This document shows, piece after piece, positions 1-5,787 of a stretch of DNA of 6,943 nt. Position 1 is the first letter of the stretch. Each line of letters begins with the position of its first letter. The translations under genes were made by a program, and so were the position numbers. This DNA is from Anaerolineales bacterium (lineage in GTDB: Bacteria; Chloroflexota; Anaerolineae; Anaerolineales; Villigracilaceae): NCBI GenBank assembly GCA_028689195.1, contig JAQTWR010000145.1, forward strand, positions 1 through 6,943. The letters are read 5' to 3'. The notes under the pieces are model-generated. The model did no database searches. It saw only the letters and a list, made by a program, of their open reading frames with translations, and was not told the origin of the DNA.

Positions 1-13
1 TACAGGAGAAAGC

Positions 14-643
14 ATGTCCATCCACCCATCGCGTTTTGAACAAATGACGGCGCTGACCGATTTATTTTTGGGGATTTTTGCAAGTTACGCGGTCGTAAAA
101 CTTATTCCGCTCGCGGACTTCAAATCACAAGTTTGGCGGTGGGCTTTTGCGCTGCTTGCCATCGCTTCGTTTCTCGGCGCGCTCGCGCATGGAATCGCGA
201 TGCCGCAAAAAACGAACGCCCGAATTTGGGCGCCGTTAAATTTATCGCTGGGACTCGCGCTGGGATTATTCGTCGTCGGCGCGGTATTCGATTTCAGCGG
301 CGAAGAATCCGCGCGGACGATTCTCCCCATCATGCTGGCGCTCGGCGTGATTTTTTTCCTTGTCACAATTATTTTCCCCGATACGTTTTTAACCTTCATC
401 ATCTACGAAGGCGCTGCGATGCTTTTTGCTTTGGGCGTATATGTTTTTCTGTTTTATAAAAACATCTCGCCCAACGCGCAATGGATGGCGCTTGGCGTTC
501 TTATTACTATCGTTGCGGCGGTCGTTCAAGCCGTTGGGCAAGCGGGAAAATCCATGCTGTGGTATTTCGATAATAACGGCATGTTCCACTTGATTCAGAT
601 GATTGGGTTGGCATTTTTGTTTATGGGGTTGGGGATTCTGTAA
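14..643 (+). CDS. Seven-helix integral membrane protein of unknown function (DUF6962-like)
   Basis: This 209-residue protein is almost entirely hydrophobic. About seven membrane helices can be read, at roughly residues 12-32, 42-62, 73-93, 102-121, 124-147, 156-177 and 190-208, with short loops between them. There is no soluble domain. The start is well supported: AGGAG at 4-8 lies five bases before the ATG. Polar residues inside or at the ends of helices are few: S52 and H59 in helix 2 (GALAHG), D93 after helix 3, and D186, N187, N188 and H192 leading into helix 7 (NNGMFHLIQ). This layout resembles uncharacterised bacterial 7-TM families such as DUF6962, and loosely the CREST hydrolase superfamily, but the second helix-7 histidine of CREST is missing. 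The gene converges on panE, and its TAA is the first three bases of an inverted repeat. Upstream context is cut off by the window edge. The gene is real; its function is unknown. Confidence 0.85.
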   Translation: MSIHPSRFEQMTALTDLFLGIFASYAVVKLIPLADFKSQVWRWAFALLAIASFLGALAHGIAMPQKTNARIWAPLNLSLGLALGLFVVGAVFDFSGEESARTILPIMLALGVIFFLVTIIFPDTFLTFIIYEGAAMLFALGVYVFLFYKNISPNAQWMALGVLITIVAAVVQAVGQAGKSMLWYFDNNGMFHLIQMIGLAFLFMGLGIL

Positions 644-693
644 CGCGACATTTATGTCGCATTGCTTTGTGCGGCGACATAAATGTCGCGTTA
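641..693. repeat. Perfect 20-base inverted repeat between convergent genes
   Basis: The arm TAACGCGACATTTATGTCGC (641-660) is matched perfectly by its reverse complement at 674-693, around a 13-base loop. Each arm is also a palindrome in itself: GCGACAT-TT-ATGTCGC at 645-660 and GCGACAT-AA-ATGTCGC at 674-689. The transcript can therefore fold either as one long stem or as two small hairpins. The outer TAA and TTA are the stop codons of the flanking convergent genes. It may act as a bidirectional transcript-end structure, but no T-tract follows immediately on either strand, so it is not a classic intrinsic terminator. A diverged copy is at 4198-4241, which suggests a dispersed repeat family. 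Confidence 0.9.
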
Positions 694-1623
694 CGGTTGC
701 GCGCGCGCGATTTTTTCCATTGGCAATAAACTTGCGTAGATAAATTCATGCGTCGGGACAGAAACGCTCAACGCGCGCGCCATGCGAATCAATGCGCCTG
801 TTTGCGCCTCGAGTTCCGAAGGTCTGCCCTCCATAATATCCTTTTGCATCGAAGCGAGCATGTTCGGCGGAGTTTTTTCAATGCGCTTCATCACGGCTTG
901 CACAGACGCTTCGTTCAACGCGACGCCGCGCGCATTTGCCACAAGAACGACTTCCTCCAATGCGCGGCGGAACATGGCGCGGGATTCGGGAATTGCGCGA
1001 AACACGCCGATGGGTTGGCGGGTGACCGCGCCCACGCCGCTGAACGCGCAGATGAGCATATATTTCTCCCACATGGCAAGTTCAATATCTTCATGCGCTT
1101 CGGCGGTAACGCCTGAAACTTTTTTGAAAACGTCCAGCAATTTTGAAACGCGCCCGCTTTTAGATTTATCCAATTCGCCAAACGCGATGTACGGGTCAAT
1201 GGCAACATGCCGAATGTGTCCCGCGCCCGCGATAAACGCGCTGATACGGCACAAGCCGCCGATGACATGCTCGCGCCCGAACGCGGCGACGAGCGCGTCG
1301 ATATGTTCCATGCCGTTCAGCAGCGGAAGGATGATCGTCCCCTCGCCCGCCAGCAGAGTCATTTGCCGAATCGCGTCGTCGAGCTGCCAGGCTTTTACGG
1401 CGAGCAGAATCACATCGGGGCGTTGAATCGCTTGAAGGGAGTCTGTCGCGCGCGCGGGGCGCACGAGAAAATCTCCGTTGATAGAATCAACTCGAAGACC
1501 GGAATCCAAAATCGCGGCGAGATGATTCCCCCGCGCAATGAAAGTCACATCTTCGCCCGCTTGCGCGAGCCTGCCGCCGAAATATCCGCCGACGCCGCCT
1601 GTTCCTAAAATTGCAAATTTCAT
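691..1623 (-). CDS. panE: 2-dehydropantoate 2-reductase (ketopantoate reductase) family protein
   Basis: The 310 residues are the usual length for the PanE/ApbA family. That family reduces 2-dehydropantoate to pantoate with NADPH in pantothenate/CoA synthesis, in the cytoplasm. The N-terminal Rossmann motif is GTGGVGGYFGG (residues 7-17). Also visible are LLNGM (N103, matching E. coli N98), the general-acid lysine K187 in MWEK, and S258 and E270 in ASMQKDI...SELE (matching E. coli S244 and E256). Two asparagines that usually follow the lysine at +4 and +8 are I191 and S195 here, in an AFSGVGAVTR segment. This seems to mark a subgroup whose substrate may differ, so the symbol is provisional. 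The start is chosen at the Rossmann strand (MKFAILG). Only a weak GAG lies upstream. The gene is 119 bases downstream of the SHOCT-like operon on the same strand, with a hairpin in between, and has its own AT-rich leader (1624-1657). Confidence 0.88.
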   Translation of the reverse strand: MKFAILGTGGVGGYFGGRLAQAGEDVTFIARGNHLAAILDSGLRVDSINGDFLVRPARATDSLQAIQRPDVILLAVKAWQLDDAIRQMTLLAGEGTIILPLLNGMEHIDALVAAFGREHVIGGLCRISAFIAGAGHIRHVAIDPYIAFGELDKSKSGRVSKLLDVFKKVSGVTAEAHEDIELAMWEKYMLICAFSGVGAVTRQPIGVFRAIPESRAMFRRALEEVVLVANARGVALNEASVQAVMKRIEKTPPNMLASMQKDIMEGRPSELEAQTGALIRMARALSVSVPTHEFIYASLLPMEKIARAQP

Positions 1624-1657
1624 TTGATAAACTCGTTTTATGTTTTTTAATATTTTT

Positions 1658-1732
1658 AAATGTCGCCCTGAGCGACAGCGAAGGGTCTTGATAATATCCT
1701 CAAGATTCTTCGCTTCGCTCAGAATGACATTT
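1658..1732. repeat. Long imperfect intergenic hairpin
   Basis: The left arm 1658-1691 (AAATGTC...CTGAGCGA...GCGAAG...TCTTGA) pairs with the right arm 1700-1732, whose reverse complement reads AAATGTC...CTGAGCGA.GCGAAG...TCTTGA. The arms differ by two short clusters of substitutions and one inserted base. The loop is TAATATCC (1692-1699). It lies between the stop of the last SHOCT-like gene (1743) and the start of panE (1623). The core CTGAGCGA-GCGAAG resembles widespread bacterial intergenic palindromes of the TCATTCTGAGCGAAGCGAAGAA type; that is from memory and was not searched. It could separate the two transcripts or shape mRNA ends. No U-tract follows on the minus strand, where the sequence is A-rich instead. 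Confidence 0.85.
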
Positions 1733-1742
1733 GCAAGGAAAT

Positions 1743-2123
1743 TTATTCAACATAAATCTCGACGTGCTCGCCGTCTTCTTCATCCACCACGTCTATGATC
1801 TTGCCGGTCACGCCCATGCGCAGCGCGTCCATCACGTTAGACATATCCACGCCTTCGACTTCGGGCGCGAAGTGCGCGCCGATTTTCATGCCCGCATCTA
1901 CCAACGCCAGCGGAATTTGCACAGAGGCTTTCGAGCGTCCCGTGCGCGTGTCGGTCACGCGGATTCGCAGCCAGCGCGCGGCGGCGCCCGATGGATTTTG
2001 CGGAACGGGAATTCCCTTGCGCGGCTCGCTTAACGCCGCAAGTAATTTCGCGCCGTCGTCGGCGCTGATTTTGCCCTCTTCGATCATTTTCAAAATCTTC
2101 ATGCGTTCTTCTATATTTGCCAT
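1743..2123 (-). CDS. Small soluble protein with N-terminal SHOCT-like module
   Basis: This protein has 126 residues from the preferred start, MANIEERMKIL. A start four codons further out (2135) would overlap the upstream stop as ATGA but has no usable ribosome site. The 2123 start has GAGGTG at 2128-2133 at good spacing. Residues about 3-31 form the helical module EERMKILKMIEEGKISADD...LLAAL, shared with the other three operon proteins. A Pro/Gly-rich linker follows. The C-terminal domain (about 50-126) begins RWLRIRVTDTRTG and ends DEEDGEHVEIYVE. It is clearly related to the C-terminal domain of the neighbouring 207-residue protein (PL.L, G...NV, DE..GE.V.V), but this copy has no membrane helix. 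It is the last gene of the operon, eight bases after its neighbour. Its function is unknown; a cytoplasmic partner or antagonist of the membrane-bound paralogue is a plausible inference. Confidence 0.85.
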   Translation of the reverse strand: MANIEERMKILKMIEEGKISADDGAKLLAALSEPRKGIPVPQNPSGAAARWLRIRVTDTRTGRSKASVQIPLALVDAGMKIGAHFAPEVEGVDMSNVMDALRMGVTGKIIDVVDEEDGEHVEIYVE

Positions 2124-2131
2124 GTCACACC

Positions 2132-2755
2132 TCATCCTATAAATACTTGCACGCGCTCGCCGCCTTCGTCGCTTTCATCCACATTGATTATCAGCGGTTC
2201 GTTGACTGATTTTGTCGTCGAGATTGCCGCGAGAATTTCATCCACGTTTGTTTTCTTTAGCCCGTCAATGCGCGCGCCGAAATTTTTCAAAAACCAGCCG
2301 ATCAATCCCAGCGGGAGCGGGAGCGCAATCGTAATATTGCGCGGAAAATCGTTTTGATTCGAACGGTCAACATTCACATACAGCCAGCGCGAAGTTTGAC
2401 CGCCCGCGCCCAACGCAATTAATAAAATGCCGAGCGTCAACGGCATACTTAAGCAAAAGAACCAGAAGTTCAACCCCGAATTTTGTTGGATGGAAAACAT
2501 AGCCCACGCGATTAAAACCGTCGAGACGATTCCCACCCAAAGCGGGATTAACGCGAAGCGCGTCGCGCGTTTTCGTACTTGATCGAATTCCGAAGCGCGC
2601 GTTTTTTCATCCGACCACGAATTTGATTCCGCATCCAGAATTTCGATTTCCGCGTTATTTTCATCCAGCGGGCGCATTAGATTCGCGGCTTCTTCCGCGT
2701 TGATTTTTCCATCCGCGACCATTTGCAAAATCTGTTTGCGTTCTTCGGCAGACAT
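2132..2755 (-). CDS. SHOCT-like membrane protein with two helices and a soluble C-terminal domain
   Basis: The 207 residues divide into three parts. Residues 4-30 are the helical module EERKQILQMVADGKINAEEA. Residues about 67-89 and 95-117 are two membrane helices forming a hairpin, preceded by a charged stretch (KTRASEFDQVRKRATRF). Residues about 123-207 are a soluble domain (SRWLYVNVDR...IALPLPLGL...NVDEI...DEGGERVQVFIG) homologous to the C-terminal domain of the next gene. The positive stretch before helix 1 suggests that both termini are cytoplasmic. The start overlaps the stop of the preceding gene by one base (TAATG). AAGGAG lies seven bases before the ATG, inside the end of the upstream gene, so translation is probably coupled. 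The function is unknown; the context suggests a membrane anchor or sensor for the operon's other proteins. Confidence 0.9.
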   Translation of the reverse strand: MSAEERKQILQMVADGKINAEEAANLMRPLDENNAEIEILDAESNSWSDEKTRASEFDQVRKRATRFALIPLWVGIVSTVLIAWAMFSIQQNSGLNFWFFCLSMPLTLGILLIALGAGGQTSRWLYVNVDRSNQNDFPRNITIALPLPLGLIGWFLKNFGARIDGLKKTNVDEILAAISTTKSVNEPLIINVDESDEGGERVQVFIG

Positions 2756-3780
2756 TACGCATCTCCTTCCAACGCAGACAGCAATTTTTCGGCGTCTTCC
2801 GCGCTGATTTTTTTATCTTGCAGCATTTTCAAAATGACAAGACGTTCCTCGTCGGAAACCCGAGGCTTGGAAGTCGGCGCGCCTTTTGGAGATAAATCCC
2901 AATTCCAACGTCCGGCGCGCACGTTGACTTTCGCCTCGGCGCGGCGCGCGTGTTCAACCTGACGCGAAATGCGTTCGCCAAATCCGGACCAGTCCATGCC
3001 AATCCCCGCGAAGTTGCCGAAATCTTCCGCGGATTCTCCCGCGTTGGCTTGGTTCGTCACGCGAATATCGCCGCCGGCGTTCAATGTCACCAGCGCAGAA
3101 CCGTTTCCAAGCGTGATGACGCGCGAGGTTGCGTCGTCGTCGCGCTGGACGCCTTTCCATTCAACGTCAATTTCGTCGGCGTTGAGCGTCAGCGTGGCGT
3201 TGGCTTTCGGCGGCATGACGAGCAAAATATCATCGCCGGCGGTAATCGAATACGAATTGCCCGCCTGCGGATTGAGATACAGCACAACGTCTTCGGCGAC
3301 GTTGGCGCTGACGTTTCCGCGCGCGTCGCGCAGGGCAAGATCGTCCGCGACGGATTCGAGCGTGACGTTACCGTCCACGTCGCGGATGGAAACGTCGCTG
3401 CGCGCGCTTTTGACGAACACGTTTCCCTTCGCGCCGCGCAGACTGAAATCGGATTCAATCGCGTCAATCGAAACAGAATCCACGTCGCGGATGGATAAAT
3501 CGCCCGCGATGTTTTTCAATTCCACGCCGCCGGTCACGCCGCGAATAGACGCGTCGCCTTCGATGCGCTGAATAGATATTGAAGCAAGTTTTGGAACGCG
3601 TAAAGAAAGGTCGCCGTCGGAAGAGATGGTCGCCCGCTCGCCATCCTGTTTGTATTGTATTTCCTCGTCATCGCCTTTTAGCAGAATATCCTCCCCCTCC
3701 CAGCCGACGAGGCTCAAGTCGCCGCCGACATTTTCAATAAAAATTTTGGGGCTGCGCCCCGCAGAAATTGTCTTGGACAT
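2755..3780 (-). CDS. DUF4097 beta-repeat protein with C-terminal SHOCT-like module
   Basis: The 341 residues fit the DUF4097 beta-strand repeat family, which includes B. subtilis YvlB and the C-terminal part of Enterococcus LiaX. Residues about 75-165 form a regular ladder of 17-18 residues. Each unit has a GD/SD/DD turn followed by a strand and a second strand, as in GDASIRGV, GDLSIRDV, SDFSLRGA, SDVSIRDV and DDLALRDA, with the second turn residue at D76, D94, D111, D129, D147 and D164. This is expected to fold as a beta-solenoid. A further beta-rich part runs to about 245, followed by a charged linker with VNVRAGRWNWDL (285-296). The C-terminus (311-337) is the helical module EERLVILKMLQDKKISAEDA. 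No signal peptide or membrane helix is visible, so it is likely cytoplasmic or held at the membrane by partners. The ATG lies four bases after the DUF2089 stop, with GAGGAA overlapping that stop region. The exact role is unknown; envelope-stress function is inferred from relatives. Confidence 0.9.
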   Translation of the reverse strand: MSKTISAGRSPKIFIENVGGDLSLVGWEGEDILLKGDDEEIQYKQDGERATISSDGDLSLRVPKLASISIQRIEGDASIRGVTGGVELKNIAGDLSIRDVDSVSIDAIESDFSLRGAKGNVFVKSARSDVSIRDVDGNVTLESVADDLALRDARGNVSANVAEDVVLYLNPQAGNSYSITAGDDILLVMPPKANATLTLNADEIDVEWKGVQRDDDATSRVITLGNGSALVTLNAGGDIRVTNQANAGESAEDFGNFAGIGMDWSGFGERISRQVEHARRAEAKVNVRAGRWNWDLSPKGAPTSKPRVSDEERLVILKMLQDKKISAEDAEKLLSALEGDA

Positions 3781-3784
3781 GGCG

Positions 3785-4171
3785 TTATTCCTCTTCTCCG
3801 CGCAATAAACGCGTGGCTTCTTCGGCGCTGATTTTGCCCGCGCTCAAATCTTCGAGAATGGCGTTGCGTCGTTCCTGAGTAATCTCGGCGACGGGTTCGT
3901 CCTTGCCGGGTTCGTATCCCAAGGCGCGGATGACTTCATGCAAGCGATTGCGAATGGTGGGATACGAGAGCGCGAGTTCCTGTTCCATGCGATTGATTTT
4001 GCCTTCGCAGCGGACAAAGGTAAACACAAACGAAACCTGCTCTGGCGTGAGGTTTGCGAAATGCCCCGAAGCAAAATGCCCTTCGATGGACGTATCGCAC
4101 GATATGCAGTGCAGACGGGTAACTTCCAATTCAGATTGACAGATTGGGCAGCGGGTAGGCGCTGGTCTCAT
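3785..4171 (-). CDS. DUF2089 family zinc-ribbon / HTH protein, probable regulator
   Basis: This protein has 128 residues from the preferred start MRPAPTRCPIC. A start 11 codons further out (4204) would lie inside a palindromic repeat and has no ribosome site, whereas 4171 has AAGGAG at seven bases. Residues 8-25 form a four-cysteine zinc ribbon (CPIC...HCISC: C8, C11, C22, C25). Residues about 41-85 look like a helix-turn-helix of the sigma-region-4 / LuxR type (LTPEQVSFVF...GKINRMEQELALSYPTIRNRL). Residues 100-124 are the helical module ERRNAILEDLSAGKISAEEA. This order is that of the DUF2089 family, whose members are about this length. It is the first gene of the four-gene operon, so it likely regulates its own operon or links DNA to the complex formed by the other products. 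DNA binding is inferred from the fold and has not been shown. Confidence 0.9.
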   Translation of the reverse strand: MRPAPTRCPICQSELEVTRLHCISCDTSIEGHFASGHFANLTPEQVSFVFTFVRCEGKINRMEQELALSYPTIRNRLHEVIRALGYEPGKDEPVAEITQERRNAILEDLSAGKISAEEATRLLRGEEE

Positions 4172-4178
4172 AGGGGTA

Positions 4179-4184
4179 CTCCTT
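4179..4184 (-). promoter_or_regulatory. Ribosome binding site setting the DUF2089 start
   Basis: Read on the minus strand, AAGGAG sits seven bases before the ATG at 4171. This is the strongest Shine-Dalgarno in the region, and it excludes the longer frame beginning at 4204. Confidence 0.85.
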
Positions 4185-4197
4185 TTTATTCGGTACC

Positions 4198-4241
4198 GCG
4201 ACATTTATGTCGCTTTTGGCGCGAGATAAATCTCACGTTAC
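4198..4241. repeat. Diverged copy of the palindromic repeat, two mini-hairpins
   Basis: GCGACATTTATGTCGC (4198-4213) is identical to the arm core at 645-660. After a short spacer comes GCGAGATAAATCTCACGTTAC (4221-4241 overall), the counterpart of the second arm at 674-694 with three changes. Two of these are paired (GACAT..ATGTC to GAGAT..ATCTC), so the small palindrome 4223-4234 is kept while pairing with the other arm is weakened. The element lies six bases past the transporter stop and upstream of the DUF2089 ribosome site. If transcription reads through, it would be in the leader of the DUF2089 operon. Confidence 0.85.
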
Positions 4242-4246
4242 ATTAA

Positions 4247-5506
4247 TTAATTCGACGCAATGACTTCAGGCAAAGATTCTAAAGTTTGAATTTCCTTGCC
4301 TTTTACGCGATATAACGCGAGGAAACAAAACGTCGACGCCATGCCGACCGCGCCAGCCGCATACCAAAGCAGATGGGGATTCGGACCGTCCATAATCAGC
4401 CCCGCGAGGTATGGTCCTACCGCGAAGGGAATTCCCCACGAAAACCCCGAGACCGCCATGTAACGTCCGCGCATTTCTTCGGGCGCGAAGGCTGCCACCA
4501 GCGCTTGCGAGACGGGCGAGACAATCATCTCGCCGATGGTGATAATCACCATTGCGACGATAAACATTGCATAAGCGGAAACAAATCCATACATCGAGAA
4601 GCCGATAACGTACAGAAAAGTTCCAAACGCCATCATCAACATGGGCGGATATTTGGCAATGCGGCGCGTGATCGGGAATTGCATCAACACGACCATCGCG
4701 GCGTTGATGCTGAGCAGCAAGCCGTAACCTGATTCGGGCGTGCCGTGTTCATTCCGCAGATACACGCCCAGCGACGTGTTCATGTTCATATAGGTAAACA
4801 CTTGCAGCATCACCGCGCCAAGAAACAGCATAAACGCCGCGTTGCGGAAAACCTGTCCATAGCCGGCGAAACTTCCCATCATTGTTTCTTTTGGCGCGTC
4901 GGGATGCGCCTGGGGTTTTGTCTCAGGCAAAAAGACGGCGATCAGAATCACCGTGATAAGAGAAATAACCGCGTCGGAGATAAATAACAAAAGGTAGGAA
5001 CGCGACGCGATGATTCCGCCGATTGCGGGACCAATCACTACGGATAAGTTGAAAGCCACGCGCAGGATTCCATATCCGTCTGCGCGTTTTTCTTCGGGCA
5101 GGAGGTCTGCGATCATGGCTTGATGCGCGGGTCCCGCAACGTCGGTTAAAATCCCTACAAAGAGCGCGAGGAAAAAGAAGGTCTGAAAGGAATCTATCAA
5201 GCCCATTGCGACCGTGCTGAAAGACGAAGCGATTAACCCGAACATGATGACGCCCTTGCGCCCGAAGCGGTCTGTCAGCGCGCCGCCGATTGTAGAACCC
5301 GCAAAACTGGAAACCGAAAACGCTGCGAAAAGCACGCCCACATCGGTCATGCCGACGTGGAATTTGCTGGTAATATAGAGCGCGAAAAACGGAAAAAGCA
5401 GCGACCCGCCGATGCGGTCAATAAACGTAATGACAATCACCGTCCAAAACGTGCGCGGATATTCGTGGTAGAGTTTGGTAATTTTTTCAATTGTATTGTT
5501 CAACAT
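4247..5506 (-). CDS. MFS transporter, DHA1-type multidrug efflux family
   Basis: The 419 residues and about 12 membrane helices are typical of a major facilitator superfamily carrier. Motif A between helices 2 and 3 is clear: GGALTDRFGRKG (residues 74-85). Motif C in helix 5, VVIGPAIGGIIA (156-167), is characteristic of drug/proton antiporters. Helix 1 carries a D30-R31 pair (TFIDRIGG), and a central loop rich in Pro, Lys and His (about 194-212) separates the two six-helix halves. The likely role is proton-driven export of a small molecule across the cytoplasmic membrane; the substrate cannot be read from the sequence. The ATG lies one base after the stop of the small upstream gene (TAACATG). 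Its own ribosome site is weak (AAGG is distant), so translation probably depends on the upstream gene. Transcription most likely starts at the promoter at 5788-5815. A palindromic repeat follows its stop. Confidence 0.92.
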   Translation of the reverse strand: MLNNTIEKITKLYHEYPRTFWTVIVITFIDRIGGSLLFPFFALYITSKFHVGMTDVGVLFAAFSVSSFAGSTIGGALTDRFGRKGVIMFGLIASSFSTVAMGLIDSFQTFFFLALFVGILTDVAGPAHQAMIADLLPEEKRADGYGILRVAFNLSVVIGPAIGGIIASRSYLLLFISDAVISLITVILIAVFLPETKPQAHPDAPKETMMGSFAGYGQVFRNAAFMLFLGAVMLQVFTYMNMNTSLGVYLRNEHGTPESGYGLLLSINAAMVVLMQFPITRRIAKYPPMLMMAFGTFLYVIGFSMYGFVSAYAMFIVAMVIITIGEMIVSPVSQALVAAFAPEEMRGRYMAVSGFSWGIPFAVGPYLAGLIMDGPNPHLLWYAAGAVGMASTFCFLALYRVKGKEIQTLESLPEVIASN

Positions 5507-5507
5507 G

Positions 5508-5732
5508 TTATGCAGCCTTATGAGATAGTTCCAAAGCCGTTTCGTCCGAAACGCTCTGGTAACGTTGGCGCAGCCTTTCGCCGCGCAAGATCATCCATTT
5601 GCCAATGGCGGCAAGGCTTTTATCTAAAAGCGCTCTGCCCTTCACGGCTTCATCCGCCAAGCGGATAGATTTAATTTCTTCATTGATGTCTTTTCTGTGC
5701 AATTCAGCCATAATTTCAGGAGACATGTTCAT
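5508..5732 (-). CDS. 74-residue helical protein of unknown function, coupled to the MFS gene
   Basis: The product starts MNMSPEIMAELHRKD. It is charged, has no membrane helix or signal peptide, and appears largely alpha-helical (about residues 4-58, rich in Glu, Lys, Arg and Leu). AAAGGAG at 5738-5744 lies five bases before the ATG. A longer frame could open at 5798, but that ATG lies inside the promoter spacer, upstream of the predicted transcript start, so it cannot be used. The ORF ends one base before the MFS start, an arrangement typical of translational coupling. I do not recognise the family. It could be a leader protein, a small regulator or a cytoplasmic partner of the transporter. 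Coding status is supported by the ribosome site and the promoter, not by a known homologue. Confidence 0.75.
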   Translation of the reverse strand: MNMSPEIMAELHRKDINEEIKSIRLADEAVKGRALLDKSLAAIGKWMILRGERLRQRYQSVSDETALELSHKAA

Positions 5733-5737
5733 GAAAA

Positions 5738-5744
5738 CTCCTTT
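5738..5744 (-). promoter_or_regulatory. Ribosome binding site setting the start of the 74-residue protein
   Basis: On the minus strand AAAGGAG is followed by TTTTC and then ATG at 5732. It picks this start over the upstream in-frame ATG at 5798. Confidence 0.85.
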
Positions 5745-5787
5745 CTGCTTCAAAAAAACCAACATCGCAAACGCATTTCTTAATAAG

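Noticed and set aside
641..717. Classic rho-independent terminator after the first gene
   Set aside because: The stem is strong but no T-tract follows directly. The nearest one (ATTTTTT at 710-716) is about 17 bases beyond the stem and inside panE, so only a general transcript-end role is possible.
782..1426. Long plus-strand open frame opposite panE
   Set aside because: It lies fully antisense to a clear PanE-family gene, has no ribosome site and translates to low-complexity Ser/Arg/Ala-rich sequence. It is a shadow frame produced by GC-rich codon use.
2124..2135. ATGA-overlap start (2135) for the last SHOCT-like gene
   Set aside because: Attractive as coupling, but there is no properly spaced ribosome site. 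GAGGTG is well placed for 2123 only, and the module starts just after it.
2950..3571. Two overlapping plus-strand open frames opposite the DUF4097 gene
   Set aside because: Their repeated look comes from the beta-ladder repeats on the other strand; there is no ribosome site or recognisable domain.
4172..4204. Extension of the DUF2089 protein to an ATG at 4204
   Set aside because: This ATG is inside the palindromic repeat and lacks a Shine-Dalgarno; the extra residues precede the normal family N-terminus, and AAGGAG serves the ATG at 4171.
641..4241. CRISPR array or transposon ends
   Set aside because: The repeats are few, far apart, palindromic and without regular spacers, and no transposase, cas gene or target-site duplication is visible.
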